Shown one piece after another: positions 22,448-33,877 of a stretch of DNA of 64,000 bases. The stretch is taken from the NCBI GenBank assembly GCA_020746995.1, contig JAGPXD010000003.1:992001-1056000 (forward strand). The letters are read 5' to 3'. Below the pieces are notes generated by a model. It was not told the origin of the DNA and made no database searches. It saw only the letters and a list, made by a program, of their open reading frames with translations. The position numbers and the translations under genes were made by a program. This DNA is from Plectosphaerella cucumerina (taxonomy: Eukaryota; Ascomycota; Sordariomycetes; Glomerellales; Plectosphaerellaceae). Numbering within the stretch: position 1 is the stretch's first letter; every line of letters starts with the position of its first letter.

Positions 22448-23926
22448 ATGAAGTCCTCCTGCCTGGCGCTCCTCAGCATCTGCCTTGCGCAGCTCCCTTC
22501 GGCCCTCGGGTCTCCGGGCCCCGGCTCCCTCGTCGAAGCCCAGGAGCCCCAGTGGCACAGACACAACACCAAGTACGGCCACCGCTGCGTCGTCCCCGCC
22601 AACGACGACGGGACCGACGACTCGCCCGCCATCATCGAGGCGTTCAAGAAGTGTCGCAAGAACTCGGTCATCGTCTTCAAGAACACGACGTACAACATTG
22701 AAAAGGCCATCGCGGTCAAGGACCTGCACAATGTCAACGTTGACATCAAGGGCACGCTTCTGGTAAGATCCTCCTCGGCTTTTTGCTACATCTTTCTTGC
22801 TGACTGGAGCAGTGGAGCAAGGACATTCAGTACTGGCTCGCCAACTCCCTCCCCATCGGCCCCGGGGTCGACCAGGAGTCGTATCCTCCGGCCGCATATC
22901 AGAACCAGACGACTGCCATGATCCTCGGCGGAAAGCGGCTCTGGGTCGAGGGGCATGGATACGGCACCTTTGATGGTAACGGCCAGACTTGGTACGACTT
23001 TATCCGCGGCGAGTCCAACTACCCCAGTAAGCAAAGCGCCCTCCTCCTCTCCTCCTCCATCCTCTGACCCCTAACAGACAGACCTCATGCCCTCGTCGTA
23101 ACCGCCGAAGACTCCTACTTCCACGGCCTGCGCTTCGTCCAACCCCAGATGTGGACCGTCACAATCGTCGGTTCCAAAAAGGTCCTCCTCGAAGACATCT
23201 ACGTCAACGCCACCAGCTCCAACCGCAACCCGGCCCGTAACACAGACGGCGCCAACACAATGTTCTCCGACCGCATCACCTTCCGCCGCTGGACCATCCA
23301 AAACGGCGACGACTGCATCGCCGCCAAAGCAAACTCGACAAACATCCTCATCGAAGACTCAGTCTTCCACGAGGGCCAGGGCGTCGCCATCGGCAGCATC
23401 GGACAGTACTTTGACCGCTTCGAGACGGTCGAGAACGTCACGGCGCGAAACATCGTCGCCCACGGATCTCGCTACATCGGCCGCATCAAGACCTGGACGG
23501 GCGAGCAGAATGACTGGCCTCCCAACGGTGGTGGCGGCGGTATCGGCTGTATGTTTCCCGGTTACTTGAAGAATAAGACAGAGTACTGATGACAGACTAG
23601 ACGTCAAGAACATCAGCTGGGATAACATCACCGTCCACGACGGCGAGCGCGCCCCTCTCGTCATCAACCAGTGCTACACCAACGTCCAGCTCGCCAACTG
23701 CAGCACCTCGACTTTCGACATCTCCGACATCAGCTACACCAACATCCGGGGCACCATTCGCTCCGGAAACATGGCCGAGTTCCAGTGCAGCAGGTCCCAC
23801 GGCGGGTGCGACGACATCTCCATGGCCGGCATCGACCTCCAGAACATCGCCGTCGATCCGCCTGTCGCCTCGACACGGTACAGGTGCAGCAACGTCAACG
23901 CACCGGAGGGCTTCACCTGTAACTGA
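22448..23926 (+). CDS. Secreted GH28 glycoside hydrolase (exo-polygalacturonase / rhamnogalacturonan hydrolase-like)
   Basis: Secreted pectin-degrading enzyme. The start at 22448 gives a clear signal peptide (MKSSCLALLSICLAQLPSAL). Four exons: 22448-22762, 22813-23026, 23078-23548 and 23601-23926, all introns in phase. GH28 landmarks in order are NTDGAN (first catalytic Asp), NGDDCIAAKAN (paired Asp), EGQGVAIGSIGQ, and GRIKTW (substrate-binding Arg-Lys). The position that carries His in endo-polygalacturonases (GHG) is Gln here. This fits the exo-acting or rhamnose-releasing branch of the family better than a standard endo-polygalacturonase. Several N-x-S/T sites suggest glycosylation. It marks the organism as able to attack plant cell walls, and it converges with the acyl-CoA dehydrogenase gene. 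Confidence 0.92.
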
Positions 23927-23991
23927 GAGAAGGCTGCGATGGGTTGGCTGTCATATTTGTACCTAGACAGAACAAGGTATTTTCTAAGGCC

Positions 23992-25555
23992 CTACAACTT
24001 AGGCTTCGTCTCCGAAGTCCAGCCCAAAGCAAGCTTATCGGTCTTCTCAACACTATACTTCCGGAAGAACTCCTGCTCCAAGGCCTTCTGCTTCTCCAAC
24101 AGGGCGCGAACGGCTATGCTCCGCCGGTACTCCCGCCTCCCTAGCTGTAGCAGGTGCACCTCGTCCGGCCCGTCGACCAGCCTCATCGTCCGAGCGTTCG
24201 CCCACATTGCCGCGAGCGGCGTGTCCTGGCTCACGCCCGCGGCGCCGAAGATCTGGACCGCGTCGTCCACCACCTGGCCTAGTACTTTGGGGACTATGAT
24301 CTTAGCCTCGGCGATCTCGCGGAGAGCGTACTTAGCGTCGCCGGCGTCGATCTTAATAGCGGCGTTAAGGACGACGAGGCGCGAGGCGTCGATGTCCAGG
24401 CGGGCTTGCGCGACGCGGCCGGTGATAAGGTCGTGTTGGTGGAGCATTTTGCCAAAGGGGCTCTTAGAGGGCTCGTGGATACGGGAGAGGATAAGTTCAA
24501 GGGCTCTTTCGGCCTGAATCGCGCGAATCATGTTAGCAACTGGTGGGAAGAGACCGCGAAGTCCCGCGAGAGGGCCTTACCACTCCGATGCACCGCATCG
24601 TGTGATGGATCCTGCCGGGACCGAGACGGCCCTGAATGATCTCGAAGCCTCGTCCTTCGCCGAGAACGAGGTTCAAAACTGGCACGCGGACATTAGTGAA
24701 GGTGATATGGCCATGACCGTGGGGCGCGTCGTCATAGCCGAAGACCGAGAGCATGCGATTCACTGTGATACCGGGTGTTCTCGCAGGGACGAGGACGACG
24801 GACTGCTGCTTGTACGGGCTAGGGTTCTTGGGGTCCGTCTTTCCCATAAGGATGTACAGCTCACAGCGAGGATCACCAGCGCCGCTACTCCACCATTTCT
24901 GTCCTCAAGATTAGTCCACGAGCCAGAATGTCGTACAAAAACTGCCCAGTTGCACTTACACTTCCGTTCAGGACATAATCGTCGCCTTCCCGCCTGATGT
25001 CGAACTCGATGTTCGTCGCATCGCTCGACGCGATCGCCGGCTCCGTCATCAGGAACGCCGACCTGATCTTCCCGTCCAGGAGCGGCGTGAGCCACGTCTT
25101 CCGCTGCGCCTCGTTGCCGAACTTGGTGAGGACCTCCATGTTGCCCGTGTCCGGGGCGGAGCAGTTCATGACCTCGCTGGCGATCTGGCTGCGGCCGAGC
25201 TGCTCGGCCATCAGGCCGTACTCGAGGTTACTAAAGGCACTGCTCTCGGCATAGTGGCCGCGGGCGAGGAAGAGGTTCCAGAGGCCCCGGGCGCGGGCCT
25301 CGGATTTCAGGTCCTCGAGGACCTGGGGGTGGGCGGAGAAGCGCTCGCGGGGGGACTGGCCGAGGAGCTGGGTGAAGAGGGCGTCGGCGGGGATGCAGCG
25401 CTCGTTGACGAAGGTCTCGATCTGTAGTCGGTCAGTTCAGGAACACGCAGGGTGCTGGGCTGGCTTCGTACCTCATCAAGAGTCTCCTTTGCCTTCGCGC
25501 TGACTCGATCCGCGACGGCGATCGGAATCCTGGTGGAAGCTGAGTCGGCGGCCAT
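23992..25555 (-). CDS. Acyl-CoA dehydrogenase
   Basis: FAD enzyme that introduces an alpha,beta double bond into an acyl-CoA. It starts MAADSASTRIPIAVADRV at 25555 and runs to GWTSETKPKL. Four exons, with introns near 25424-25473, at 24899-24959 (joins VLNGS to KWWSSGAGDPRC) and near 24513-24581. Family features are SAPDTGNMEVLTKFG, the flavin/substrate loop AFLMTEPAIASSDATN, GRGFEIIQGRLGPGRIHH and the C-terminal helix bundle with IFGAAGVSQDTPLAAMWANAR. This pattern is closest to the ACAD10/11-type branch rather than the short-chain mitochondrial enzymes. No clear mitochondrial or peroxisomal signal is visible. It is the left-most enzyme of the proposed catabolic cluster, next to a CoA ligase that would supply its substrate. 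Confidence 0.92.
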
Positions 25556-26016
25556 CTCGAGAGCAGCGAATGGATATCACGAGTGTTTTCGAGGCTGGGC
25601 TGGACGAGGAAGGATACAGGGGCTGAATCGAACTAGAGCAGACACCTTGGCAGTGAGCTTAATGAAGGCAGGTTGTCAACGGAACACATCCTGAAGTTCT
25701 TCCAAGGCAAAGACACTGCCGAGGCCAAGCCGTTGCGAGGGGGTGCCTCGGTCCACCACGCCAACTCTTATTCCCGCCGACGCCGGCGATCGTCTAAAGC
25801 GAACGGGATCCCAATTCCGGGGCATCTTGCTTGACATTGGGGCGTAGCTACGCTATCAGCACTCCGTCTGGGGAAATCGGATTCTGGTGTCCGACGTCCT
25901 CACCGAAGGGGGCGTATCAAGCACGGCATGTGACACTGATAGGGAACGAATCCAAGCTGAGCTGATGGTGTTGTTCATTGTATTATGGTTCCCTATTCTC
26001 TTGGCACGGACAGCTC
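25556..26016. other. Spacer upstream of acyl-CoA dehydrogenase
   Basis: 461 bp holding the acyl-CoA dehydrogenase promoter and the 3' flank of the CoA ligase. No coding segment seen. I found no TGACTCA site here. Confidence 0.45.
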
Positions 26017-27672
26017 TTAAAGCCTGGCCCGGACAGGATCGTCCTTAACGATCGTATTGCCATCCGCCCCTGAAGCCTCCCTGAGCTTTCGGCGGAGAAT
26101 CTTCCCTGCAGCACTCTTTGGTATGCTCCGAACTACCTCAATCTCCCGAATCCACTTGTGCCTCGCCTTGTTCACCTTGACGTAGTTAATCAGCTCCCGT
26201 CCTTGCTGCAGCGCATCCGTTGCTGAGGAATTGAGCACCACAAACGCCTTGGGCCTCTCGCCGGCGCGCTCATCGGGAATACCACAAACAGCCACATCAC
26301 TCACGGCAGGGTGCCCGAGCAACAGGTTCTCAAGCTCTGCCGGCGCAACGCCGATCCCCTTGACCTTGATCATCTCCTTCATCCTGTCCGTGATCGCCAG
26401 CATGCCCTCGTCGTCGATCCTCCCAATGTCGCCCGTGTGCAGGAACCCGTCCTTGTCGAACGTCTCCGCCGTCGCCTTGGGGTTCGCCAGGTACCCCATG
26501 GCGATCTGCGGTCCGCGCGCCCAGATCTCCCCCGCCTCGCCGGGCGCGCAGTCCGCCCCGGTCTCGAGGCTCACGATGCGCACCTCGGTCGAGCCGACCA
26601 GCATGCCGACCTTGTCGGCGTACTTATAGGCGTACTTGGACGGCGGGTGAGAGGTAATCGCCGAGCACGACTCGGTCATGCCGTAGCCCTGCTTGAAGTC
26701 GGTCCCGGGGAACTGCTTCTCCAGGAGGGAGAGGATCTCCCGGGACAGAGGGGCGGCGCCAGACGAGAAGCGCCGGACGTGGGAGAGGTCGTGCTTGGCG
26801 ACGGACTCGGGCTCTAGGACCATGCGGATCAAGATGGGGGGCACGATGAGGAGTTCGGCGATTTTGCGCTCCGCGACGGTCTGGAGCATGTTGTCGAGGG
26901 TGAAGCTGGGCAGGACGTAGACGTTGGCGTTGAGGAGGATGGGGAGATGGAGCTGGTGGACGATTCCAGTGATATGGTAGAATGGCAGGGCGGCGAGGAT
27001 CTTCCTGTGGTCGGCGGGCGTGATCTGCTGTATCTGGAGGCACTGGGCCATGAGGTTGCCGTGCGAGAGCATCACGGCCTTGGGGAGACCGGTCGTGCCG
27101 CTGCTGAAGCAGAGGAGGGCGCAGACGTCCGCATTTTTCTTGCCAGGCGGCAGACGGAATGGAGCTACCTGGCCAGAGGGTCCGAGGGACTCGCCGCTGC
27201 GGATGAGGCCCTCGATGGTGAGCCTCGAAGAAGAGGATGAGCCATCGAGAAGGATGACATTGCCCTTAGGGACACCGGCCTTGGCTGCGGCGCGGATCGC
27301 CTTGTCCTCGAGATCATGTGTCGTGAAGATGAACTTGGCTTTGCTCACGCCGAGACTAAAGGCCAGCTCCTCGACGGTGTATGCGGGAGAAACGCCGCAG
27401 GCGACTGCGCCGACTCGCACCACGGAGAGCGTGACGACGGGGTACCAGACTGAGTTGCGGCTGTAGACGCTCACCACGTCGCCCTCGCGCAGGCCATGTT
27501 TAGAGGAGAGGACGCTGGATAGGTAGGTCGTGTAGGACTTGAGCTCTTGGAAGCTGATATGGCGGTTGGAGCTGACATCGGTGAACCCCTGGATGTCGCG
27601 GGAGGGCGACTTGCGCAAGCAGGAATGCGGCGAGTCCAGCAGCCAAGACCACAGAGGGACGCCGTCGGCCAC
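26017..27672 (-). CDS. Peroxisomal acyl/aryl-CoA ligase (4-coumarate-CoA ligase-like)
   Basis: ATP-dependent adenylate-forming enzyme that converts a carboxylic acid to its CoA thioester. It is an intronless reading frame of 551 residues. Motifs in order are the P-loop-like SSGTTGLPKAVMLSHGN (about residue 195), GYGMTESCSAITSHPP, GEIWARGPQIAMGYL, the hinge region FLHTGDIGRIDDEGMLAITD, KVKGIGVAPAELE and the catalytic lysine in KSAAGKILRR. The C-terminus is ...VRARL: ARL fits the peroxisomal PTS1 consensus, as in many 4CL-like fungal and plant enzymes. Divergent from an alcohol dehydrogenase (28178) and in tandem with the acyl-CoA dehydrogenase. I infer a peroxisomal activation step in side-chain or ring-cleavage product degradation. 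Confidence 0.94.
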   Translation of the reverse strand: MADGVPLWSWLLDSPHSCLRKSPSRDIQGFTDVSSNRHISFQELKSYTTYLSSVLSSKHGLREGDVVSVYSRNSVWYPVVTLSVVRVGAVACGVSPAYTVEELAFSLGVSKAKFIFTTHDLEDKAIRAAAKAGVPKGNVILLDGSSSSSRLTIEGLIRSGESLGPSGQVAPFRLPPGKKNADVCALLCFSSGTTGLPKAVMLSHGNLMAQCLQIQQITPADHRKILAALPFYHITGIVHQLHLPILLNANVYVLPSFTLDNMLQTVAERKIAELLIVPPILIRMVLEPESVAKHDLSHVRRFSSGAAPLSREILSLLEKQFPGTDFKQGYGMTESCSAITSHPPSKYAYKYADKVGMLVGSTEVRIVSLETGADCAPGEAGEIWARGPQIAMGYLANPKATAETFDKDGFLHTGDIGRIDDEGMLAITDRMKEMIKVKGIGVAPAELENLLLGHPAVSDVAVCGIPDERAGERPKAFVVLNSSATDALQQGRELINYVKVNKARHKWIREIEVVRSIPKSAAGKILRRKLREASGADGNTIVKDDPVRARL

Positions 27673-28177
27673 TGCAGGGCGTCAATAAAATGGCCAACAA
27701 CTCCACGGGCCTCTGCAGGCTGCTTCCTCCGACTTACACTGAATGTCCGGCTGTTCAGACCTGTAAAGCATCATGACCCAGTACCCTAAGAAGCCCTTTG
27801 TCTTTTGCAGGATGTCAATTGTCGTCAAGTTCAAAGAAACAATTCTTTGCACATCGTCGACGACAAAGCATTTCAGCGGCAGTTAGGACTTATGATTGGG
27901 CGCTCTCCGGATACCTTTCCCGTTGTTGGCCGAGGTACTGCATCTAAACGCGATCTGTCGCCTGCGCGGCAAGATAGCGCCACCTGAACGAGGACGATCC
28001 GAGTCGTTGCCGAGGCCAGCGCGGGGAAATCCAAGGAATGAGTGCCGACCCAAACCTTGAACAACAGAATCTCACCAGCCGGGGAATGCCGACAACTCCT
28101 CAGCTTTCAATTTCCAGTGCCTTGTCTGCACAACCCCTTGCGAATCACCACTCCGAACCTCGAACACGCTTCCCAAC
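27673..28177. other. Divergent promoter region, CoA ligase / alcohol dehydrogenase
   Basis: 505 bp shared by two divergent genes. About 100 bp upstream of the CoA ligase start it contains a degenerate version of the composite promoter motif described for other cluster genes. Confidence 0.5.
27774..27802 (+). promoter_or_regulatory. Degenerate composite motif TGACCCA...CCCTTTGTC
   Basis: CATGACCCAG is followed 23 bp downstream by GCCCTTTGTC. This matches the layout of the better-conserved modules near 38.4, 50.9 and 55.6 kb, with one mismatch in the heptamer (TGACCCA) and loss of the final ATG. Confidence 0.35.
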
Positions 28178-29434
28178 ATGTCGCCTACTACCATGAAAGC
28201 CGTGGTCTTCAAGGGTGTTAAGCAGGTCGCCGTCGAAGACAGGCCCGTGCCGACGATCCAGGATCCCAATGACATCATCGTCAAGGTCCAGTACACCGCG
28301 CTCTGCGGCAGGTGAGTAAGCCAGCTCAGTTTTCACTCCTCTTCGCGCCCGGTCGCTCATCATGCACCCCCAAGCGAGCTCCATGTCTACCGCGGGCACC
28401 AGCTATCCGCCGCCGGCTTTATCATGGGCCACGAGTTTACCGGCACCGTCGTAGAAACTGGCTTAGCCGTCACCTCGGTCGCGCCCGGCGATACCGTCGT
28501 CAGCCCCTTTACCGTCAGCTGTGGCTCTTGCTTCTACTGCTCCGAGGGTTTCTCCTCCCGCTGCGAGAAGTGCCTCCTCTTCGGATGCCCCCTGCTCGAT
28601 GGAGGCCAGGCTGAGTACATCCGCGTGCCCCTCGCTGATTCGACCGTTATGAAGCTGCCGTCCGGGATCCGGGATCCCAGGCTCAGCGTGCTCATGGCGG
28701 ATATCCTTCCTACGGGATACTTCGCAGCCGAGAGGGCATTCAAATCTAGGTCGGCCAAGTCGCAGGTAGTTGTCCTCATTGGATGCGGCCCGGTCGGACT
28801 GTGCGCCTTGATCGCTGCGATGGAGTATCAGCCGAAAGCGGTACTGGTCGTGGACAGCGTCAAATCGAGGCTCACCAAGGCGAAGGAGCTGGGCGGCGAG
28901 CCCTGGAACTACGTGACGCAACGCAAGGAGCTTGAAAAGAGGGTCAAGGAACTTACGGACGGCAGGGGCGCTGATATCGTGATCGAGGTGGTCGGGCACA
29001 GCTCGGCCCTAGAGATGGGATTCAGCCTGCTCAGGCCATGGGGCATCATATCGAGCGTTGGAGTGCATAATGGAGAGATCCCGTGGACGGGCAACCAGGC
29101 GTATGGGAAGAACTTGACGATCAAGATGGGCAGATGCCCGGTGCGGAGTGCGTCCCCTCCCGTCCTGTCTGTCGACGCCCGGAGTCGTTGGAGTCGTTGG
29201 CTGACATGAAACCCATCGCAGGCATTTTCCCACAGGCCCTAGAGCTTCTCGAGAAGAGACAGAACTCCCTGGGGTGTGTTGGATCACATGTCTGGAGCCC
29301 AATATGGTTTCGAATGCTAACGAAGATGCAGGTTCATGGTCGATACCATTATGCCGCTCAGTGACGCTGTGGAAGGGTACAAGGTGTTCGACCAGATGAA
29401 GGCTCTCAAAATCATCTTCGACGCGCAGAAGTGA
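28178..29434 (+). CDS. Zinc-dependent medium-chain alcohol dehydrogenase (ADH-A)
   Basis: NAD(P)-dependent oxidoreductase with GroES-like and Rossmann domains. Exons 28178-28311, 28375-29147, 29222-29273 and 29332-29434 join in phase. The start was taken at the first ATG (MSPTTMKAVVFKG); the in-frame Met at 28193 is an alternative. The catalytic zinc ligands are Cys in TALCGSELHVYRGH and His-Glu in GHEFTG. The structural zinc lobe is CGSCFYCSEGFSSRCEKC. The dinucleotide motif is VVLIGCGPVGLCAL. The C-terminus includes GRCPVRSIFPQALELL. It would interconvert an alcohol and a ketone or aldehyde. It shares its promoter with the CoA ligase and converges with the metallo-beta-lactamase gene, consistent with a role in the same pathway. 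Confidence 0.92.
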
Positions 29435-29600
29435 GAAGGTCACATGAAATTTGCAAAGGAATAAAATTGAATTGCTGAATACTCGGCCAAAACCTAGAAG
29501 TGATTGATGAAACATCAGGGACGACCATGCCAGGTCACTTGTCCTCTCAGGCACCTGGCGTTCTACCTGCTACTGATGGACTCATAAACCAGCTAACGCA

Positions 29601-30770
29601 TTAGGTCGCGTCCCCGTCCAATCTCTTCACAAGCTTTCCATCCTTGTATGTACCTGCGACTAAATATTCCCTCGGCTTCCCTTCCACGGGCAGCTCGTCC
29701 AGGAAGCCCCACCGGAGCCTTTGCTTCCAGCCAGCCGTTTGCCAGTCGTTGAGGTCGTGCTGTGGGTACAGTGGCAGGATCTTCATGGCGGAAGGGTCAT
29801 GCGCGATCAGCACCAGGATTCGATCATCCGCGTCCAAGGCCTTGAGGCGGTTGATGCCGTCCTGGGCGCGAGGAGGATCGACATACCACGAGTCCTCGCG
29901 ACTGCAAGGCTCGTAGAAAGGTGTCGTGTGCCCCTTTGCAGGGCTTGGATGAAGACGAATGAAGCTTGATGCATCAAACGTCCGGTGTGGCGATTCTTTC
30001 TGGCAGAGGTCGGCTGAGGTGAGCTTTTGTGGCATGGGGAGCTGGGGAGTCGGCCGGAATGAGCCGCCAAAATGGCATATGTCCGCCCCCAAGAAGACAA
30101 ATGTGTCTGGCGTTGTCCTGACCAGGGCAGAGACGTGGCCGACGGCATGGCCCGGGGTATCCAAGATGTAGAGGCTGCCATCTTTGAAGTAGTCCACTGC
30201 TCGGTAGCCGGCGATGACTAGGTCGTCTGAGAAGGATAGCTCGAGGACTTTGCGGCCCGTGAATGCATTCTCGAAAATTGGAGAGGCTTCAGCCGTTGGG
30301 TAGCCAGGCAGAAACAGTTCAGAGAAGCCGGGCCCGGCAATGAGGTTCATTGAGGCGGGAAAGGTGCTGGGGTCGCCCAGGTGGTCATAATGGTGGTGGC
30401 TGATGATCGCCGCCTCGATCTTGCCGAGGTCCGTCCCTCCATCGGAGAGGATTTCGCACAGATCTTTGTCCACTTTGATACCTGGAACCTTCTCGTCGAT
30501 AACCGCGGCGATCGGGGGTGGCAGATTCCAGAAGTCCTTCTTGCAGCCCAGATCGAACAGGACTTGTCTCCCGGAATTGGCGTGCGTGAGGATGAAGGAC
30601 GCAGTTGGGAAGTTCATCAGCTCATGGCCGGGGATGATCGGCTGAACCAGCGTGTCTGCTGGGACGGTCAGGTAGCAGGTGGTGTCAATCATGGACAAGG
30701 AGCAGCATTGCTCAGACTGCGGGATGTTGACCGCCGACACCTGCGCTGTCCTGGTACTATCAGATCCCAT
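29601..30770 (-). CDS. Metallo-beta-lactamase-fold hydrolase (lactonase-like)
   Basis: Probable di-metal hydrolase of the metallo-beta-lactamase superfamily, intronless, 389 residues from the Met at 30770 (MGSDSTRTAQVSAVNIPQ). The reading frame is open further upstream, but no better start or homology is visible there. The metal motif SHHHYDHLGD (H-x-H-x-D-H) is followed by downstream ligand candidates in DTPGHAVGH and LGADICHFGG. Overall layout resembles fungal relatives of bacterial acyl-homoserine lactonases and lactam hydrolases. Next to a Baeyer-Villiger-type oxygenase, an attractive inference is hydrolysis of a lactone or ester product, but this is not proven by sequence. No signal peptide. 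Converges with ADH-A. Confidence 0.88.
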   Translation of the reverse strand: MGSDSTRTAQVSAVNIPQSEQCCSLSMIDTTCYLTVPADTLVQPIIPGHELMNFPTASFILTHANSGRQVLFDLGCKKDFWNLPPPIAAVIDEKVPGIKVDKDLCEILSDGGTDLGKIEAAIISHHHYDHLGDPSTFPASMNLIAGPGFSELFLPGYPTAEASPIFENAFTGRKVLELSFSDDLVIAGYRAVDYFKDGSLYILDTPGHAVGHVSALVRTTPDTFVFLGADICHFGGSFRPTPQLPMPQKLTSADLCQKESPHRTFDASSFIRLHPSPAKGHTTPFYEPCSREDSWYVDPPRAQDGINRLKALDADDRILVLIAHDPSAMKILPLYPQHDLNDWQTAGWKQRLRWGFLDELPVEGKPREYLVAGTYKDGKLVKRLDGDAT

Positions 30771-31182
30771 GGCGTTGTAATGAGTAGAATAGGGTAAAGT
30801 TTTTGGTGTCGTGCATGGATTACGTCTTGACTTCTTCAGGCTTGAGACTTCAATCTGTCCTTCTTGAACTAAAGAGGCCCTGGGAGTGTGAGGAGTTGCC
30901 GGAAGTAGATCCCGCGCCAACACCACGCCAGCTCGAGAGGATTCACGAACATCGGGGCCCCTCGCGGAATATTCCAGATGAAAAAGCACTTGCAGGCTTG
31001 AAGAGCCAGCAAATGCTCTCAAAGGCACAGAGGAGCCTAGAAGCTGTTAACATACAAGTTGAGCACACCGCAGATTATCCTTCACCAGTTGTTCCGCTGG
31101 GAGGTCTTCGTCCAACTAACATGATGCAATGTCACTGGGGCTGTCACTGCACTTATGGAATTGTTTTGGATACTCTCACTAC
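30771..31182. other. Spacer between hydrolase and CTF1-like regulator
   Basis: 412 bp carrying the hydrolase promoter and the 3' end region of the regulator to the right, both transcribed leftward. No separate gene seen. Confidence 0.45.
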
Positions 31183-33749
31183 TTATGGACCCATTCCAAT
31201 CTCGTGCAGAAAGTACAAAGAACGGTCATTTTCGACCCATCCGCTTACACGAGATGGCCGTAAGGATACCGCAAGTGACGGCGAGGCTCTGCCATGGCTC
31301 AAGGATGGCGACCGGTGTCTCCCTGCTCTGTTGGGAATTTTCTCTGATTCAACAACCGGGACAAGGGACAAGGTCTCTCGTAAGCCACACGGAAAGTCAC
31401 CAGCTCCTGGTAGACGATCCAAGCTCAAGCTGAGGTCCAGAGTAAGCGACAGCCGGAGGTAAAGAATCGGGTTCTGGGCGATGAAATCCGGCAGAGGCTG
31501 CCCCGGCTTTTCCACAAGAGGTAGCTGAAGGCCGACACACGGGGGTCTCCTGCCATTCATGGGCGCATCGGGATCCAGGCTGGCCAGGGTGTATGTAATG
31601 ACCGTCGAGATCCATTCCACGCCGTCGTGTCTGGCGTGGCAGGCCCTCATGACTTTCATGAGAACACCCAAGCGCTGGTGGGAGCTGGATGGAATACTGG
31701 GTTTGCCCGCAGAGGACTCGGACACGGCTGGACTCGGAAGAGACAACTTGACGGCCGCAATGTGCAGGGCAAACGGAAGTGCGATGCAGCCGACTACACT
31801 GCTGGGAACCCATGGCGTCAGCTGCAGCCGCAGAAGCCGTTGGAGAGAGTTGATCATTGCTATCGATGAATCCCAAACATCTTGTATTGGAGCGGGGGAT
31901 ATTGGAGGTCCCATGGTGGACATCAGTGAGAGTCGAGGAATGTAGTTGCTCAATGCCATGATGGTTGCGCTGAGAAACGCAACGGTCAGTTGGGCTGGTC
32001 ACCGCCGGGTAAAATGTGACTTCAATGACCTACTGATAATAAATCCAGAGGAGATTGGCATGAAGCACGACGTGGTTCAAGCTGCCTTGCTCTTGGTGCA
32101 TCCCAGCATCGACACAGGCGGCGCTCAGTATCTCTGTGGCGTCGTGTGACCACTTCAACAGTTGACTCTTCGCCTCTTGAAGCATTGAGGTCGCCTCTGG
32201 GAATGAAGTGGGGGAATGGAAGGATGAACCTTCAACGGGATAAATCAGCCATAGCACGTCCGTCATGTGAACGCACAGCTTCGTGAGCAAGCCAAACACT
32301 GTGACGAGGAACTTCTCGACTATGGGCTCATGGACCCTAGAGCTTTCAACATCATCTGTCAGTACAGAAACTTCGAACGAGTCGTGGGATTCGAAGTCGA
32401 AGTTCTCCCGTGTGATTTGAATCTTTCTGCGGACGCAGAGCGACATGGTGCGATCTCGGACGATGCAACACCACCACAGACGCTGGAGTGTGTGCCGAGA
32501 CTTCCTCTTGGCGGCTGTCAGGGTGATTTTTTCGGTCTCGTATTTGTCGGCGCCGGCTGCTCGGGCATGCTCGATGGCGATTTCGAGCCACTTGCTGTTT
32601 GCTTGGTGCTCGGTGTTGCTCGGATTTGGGCACCAGTATGTGAGCAGCAGGGCTGCTTGCGCGACAGTGATGTGGTCTTTCTGGAACTTGAAGTCGTAGA
32701 GAAGCTGCATTCGAGCGAGGGAAGTCAGTGGGAGAAACGATCTCGAATACTCTCTTGACGCTCTTGGATTACCTTGGCTCTCTCGTAGAAAGATGACTTG
32801 GCCTTGGAAAGATCGGAATAACCGAGTAACTTGATCGTGTCTTCCGTCATATACTCCAAGCCAAAGTCAGCAACATGTTGATGTAAGGAGGCGTTTCCGT
32901 AACTTACCGGACTGGCGGCGAAGAGCATCGCTTGGATCAGGAGATCAGAATGGTTGCCTATAACACCACCCCCTTCTGCCCCCAAAGCCTCCCAAAAGTC
33001 CACCTCTCTGAGCATCGGGAGCATAGGATGGACATGCAAGAAGTAAAGCTCCAAGACCTCTACTAATATGCGTTCCGATGGGACTTGGAAGCATCCCCGG
33101 GACTCGAGAAAGATGAGGTCGCCTCGCCTGGCGTTCGGGGACACTGCGCCCGCGTCGGCCCAACATGGTTCTGTATGTTTACTTGGCGGTGTTTGGGGTC
33201 GCTCATTGAGCTGTTCATGGGGAGATATTGGGCCTGAAATGACGTGATTCGGAGATGGTTCCAATACCTGAGTTGAGTTGGCTGGCCAGCCGTCGGCTTC
33301 CTGGCGGTGTGCAGCAGATTGCTCGACCACGGGAGGCTGCCGACGAAGTGTATCTTCAAAATCTTCCTCCTCCAGGGAGCCTTCGGAATTAATATAACTT
33401 CCTGGACCTCGTGTATTCTCGGTGAAGTCTTGAGGCACCAACGTGTACTGGCGATATCTGGACAGCATAGCTTGTCAGCGAGGGCTGGCGCCGAAGAGAG
33501 GAGAGAGACTTGCCGTGTCTTAGCCCGTGGAATGACCTCGCATTGCTTGCTGTCCAATCGGCAGTTGGTGCAAGGATTTCCCGTCCTTGTGACATCGCAT
33601 CGTACCTTTCTCCTTCGGCACATGATACACGCCTTGGGAGCTCTCTTCCTTGCAGGATAGATCAGGCCGGTATCAACCATCTCGGCTATCTGGAGATCTC
33701 GACTGTGTGATGTGTGGCGAGCAGATGATTTTTTTGATACCACAGCCAT
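31183..33749 (-). CDS. Zn(II)2Cys6 transcription factor, CTF1-like (TF3)
   Basis: Nuclear regulator. It begins MAVVSKKSSARHTSHS at 33749 (an in-frame Met in EMVDTGLIYP, around 33683, is the alternative). The zinc cluster reads CIMCRRRKVRC...CTNCRLDSKQC, spacing C-x2-C-x6-C-x8-C-x2-C-x6-C. A first intron at 33458-33513 fits only as GC-AG (donor GCAAGT), giving RAKTRYRQYTLVPQ. The middle region has the LELYFLHVHPMLPMLRE and LLYDFKFQKDHITVAQAALLL pattern of the fungal_trans domain, close to cutinase-factor-1-type proteins. The C-terminal segment ...PDFIAQNPILYLRLSLTLDLS is also typical. The frame runs about 70 residues past the usual end, so the true stop may differ if another intron is present. 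It lies in tandem behind the thioesterase. Confidence 0.82.
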
Positions 33750-33877
33750 GTACGGCCCGAGGGTGTGTCTTATTGCTCGTGTCTTGGTCCGGAACTACAT
33801 CCCGGGGCCCATTGCCACCACTGTGCTCCGGAATTCGGAATCCTGGCGCCTCCATCAGACCCCCACAGCATTCCTTT

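Noticed and set aside
30771..31028. N-terminal extension of the metallo-beta-lactamase protein (open frame continues 86 codons upstream)
   Set aside because: The extension has no family similarity and the Met at 30770 gives the normal start.
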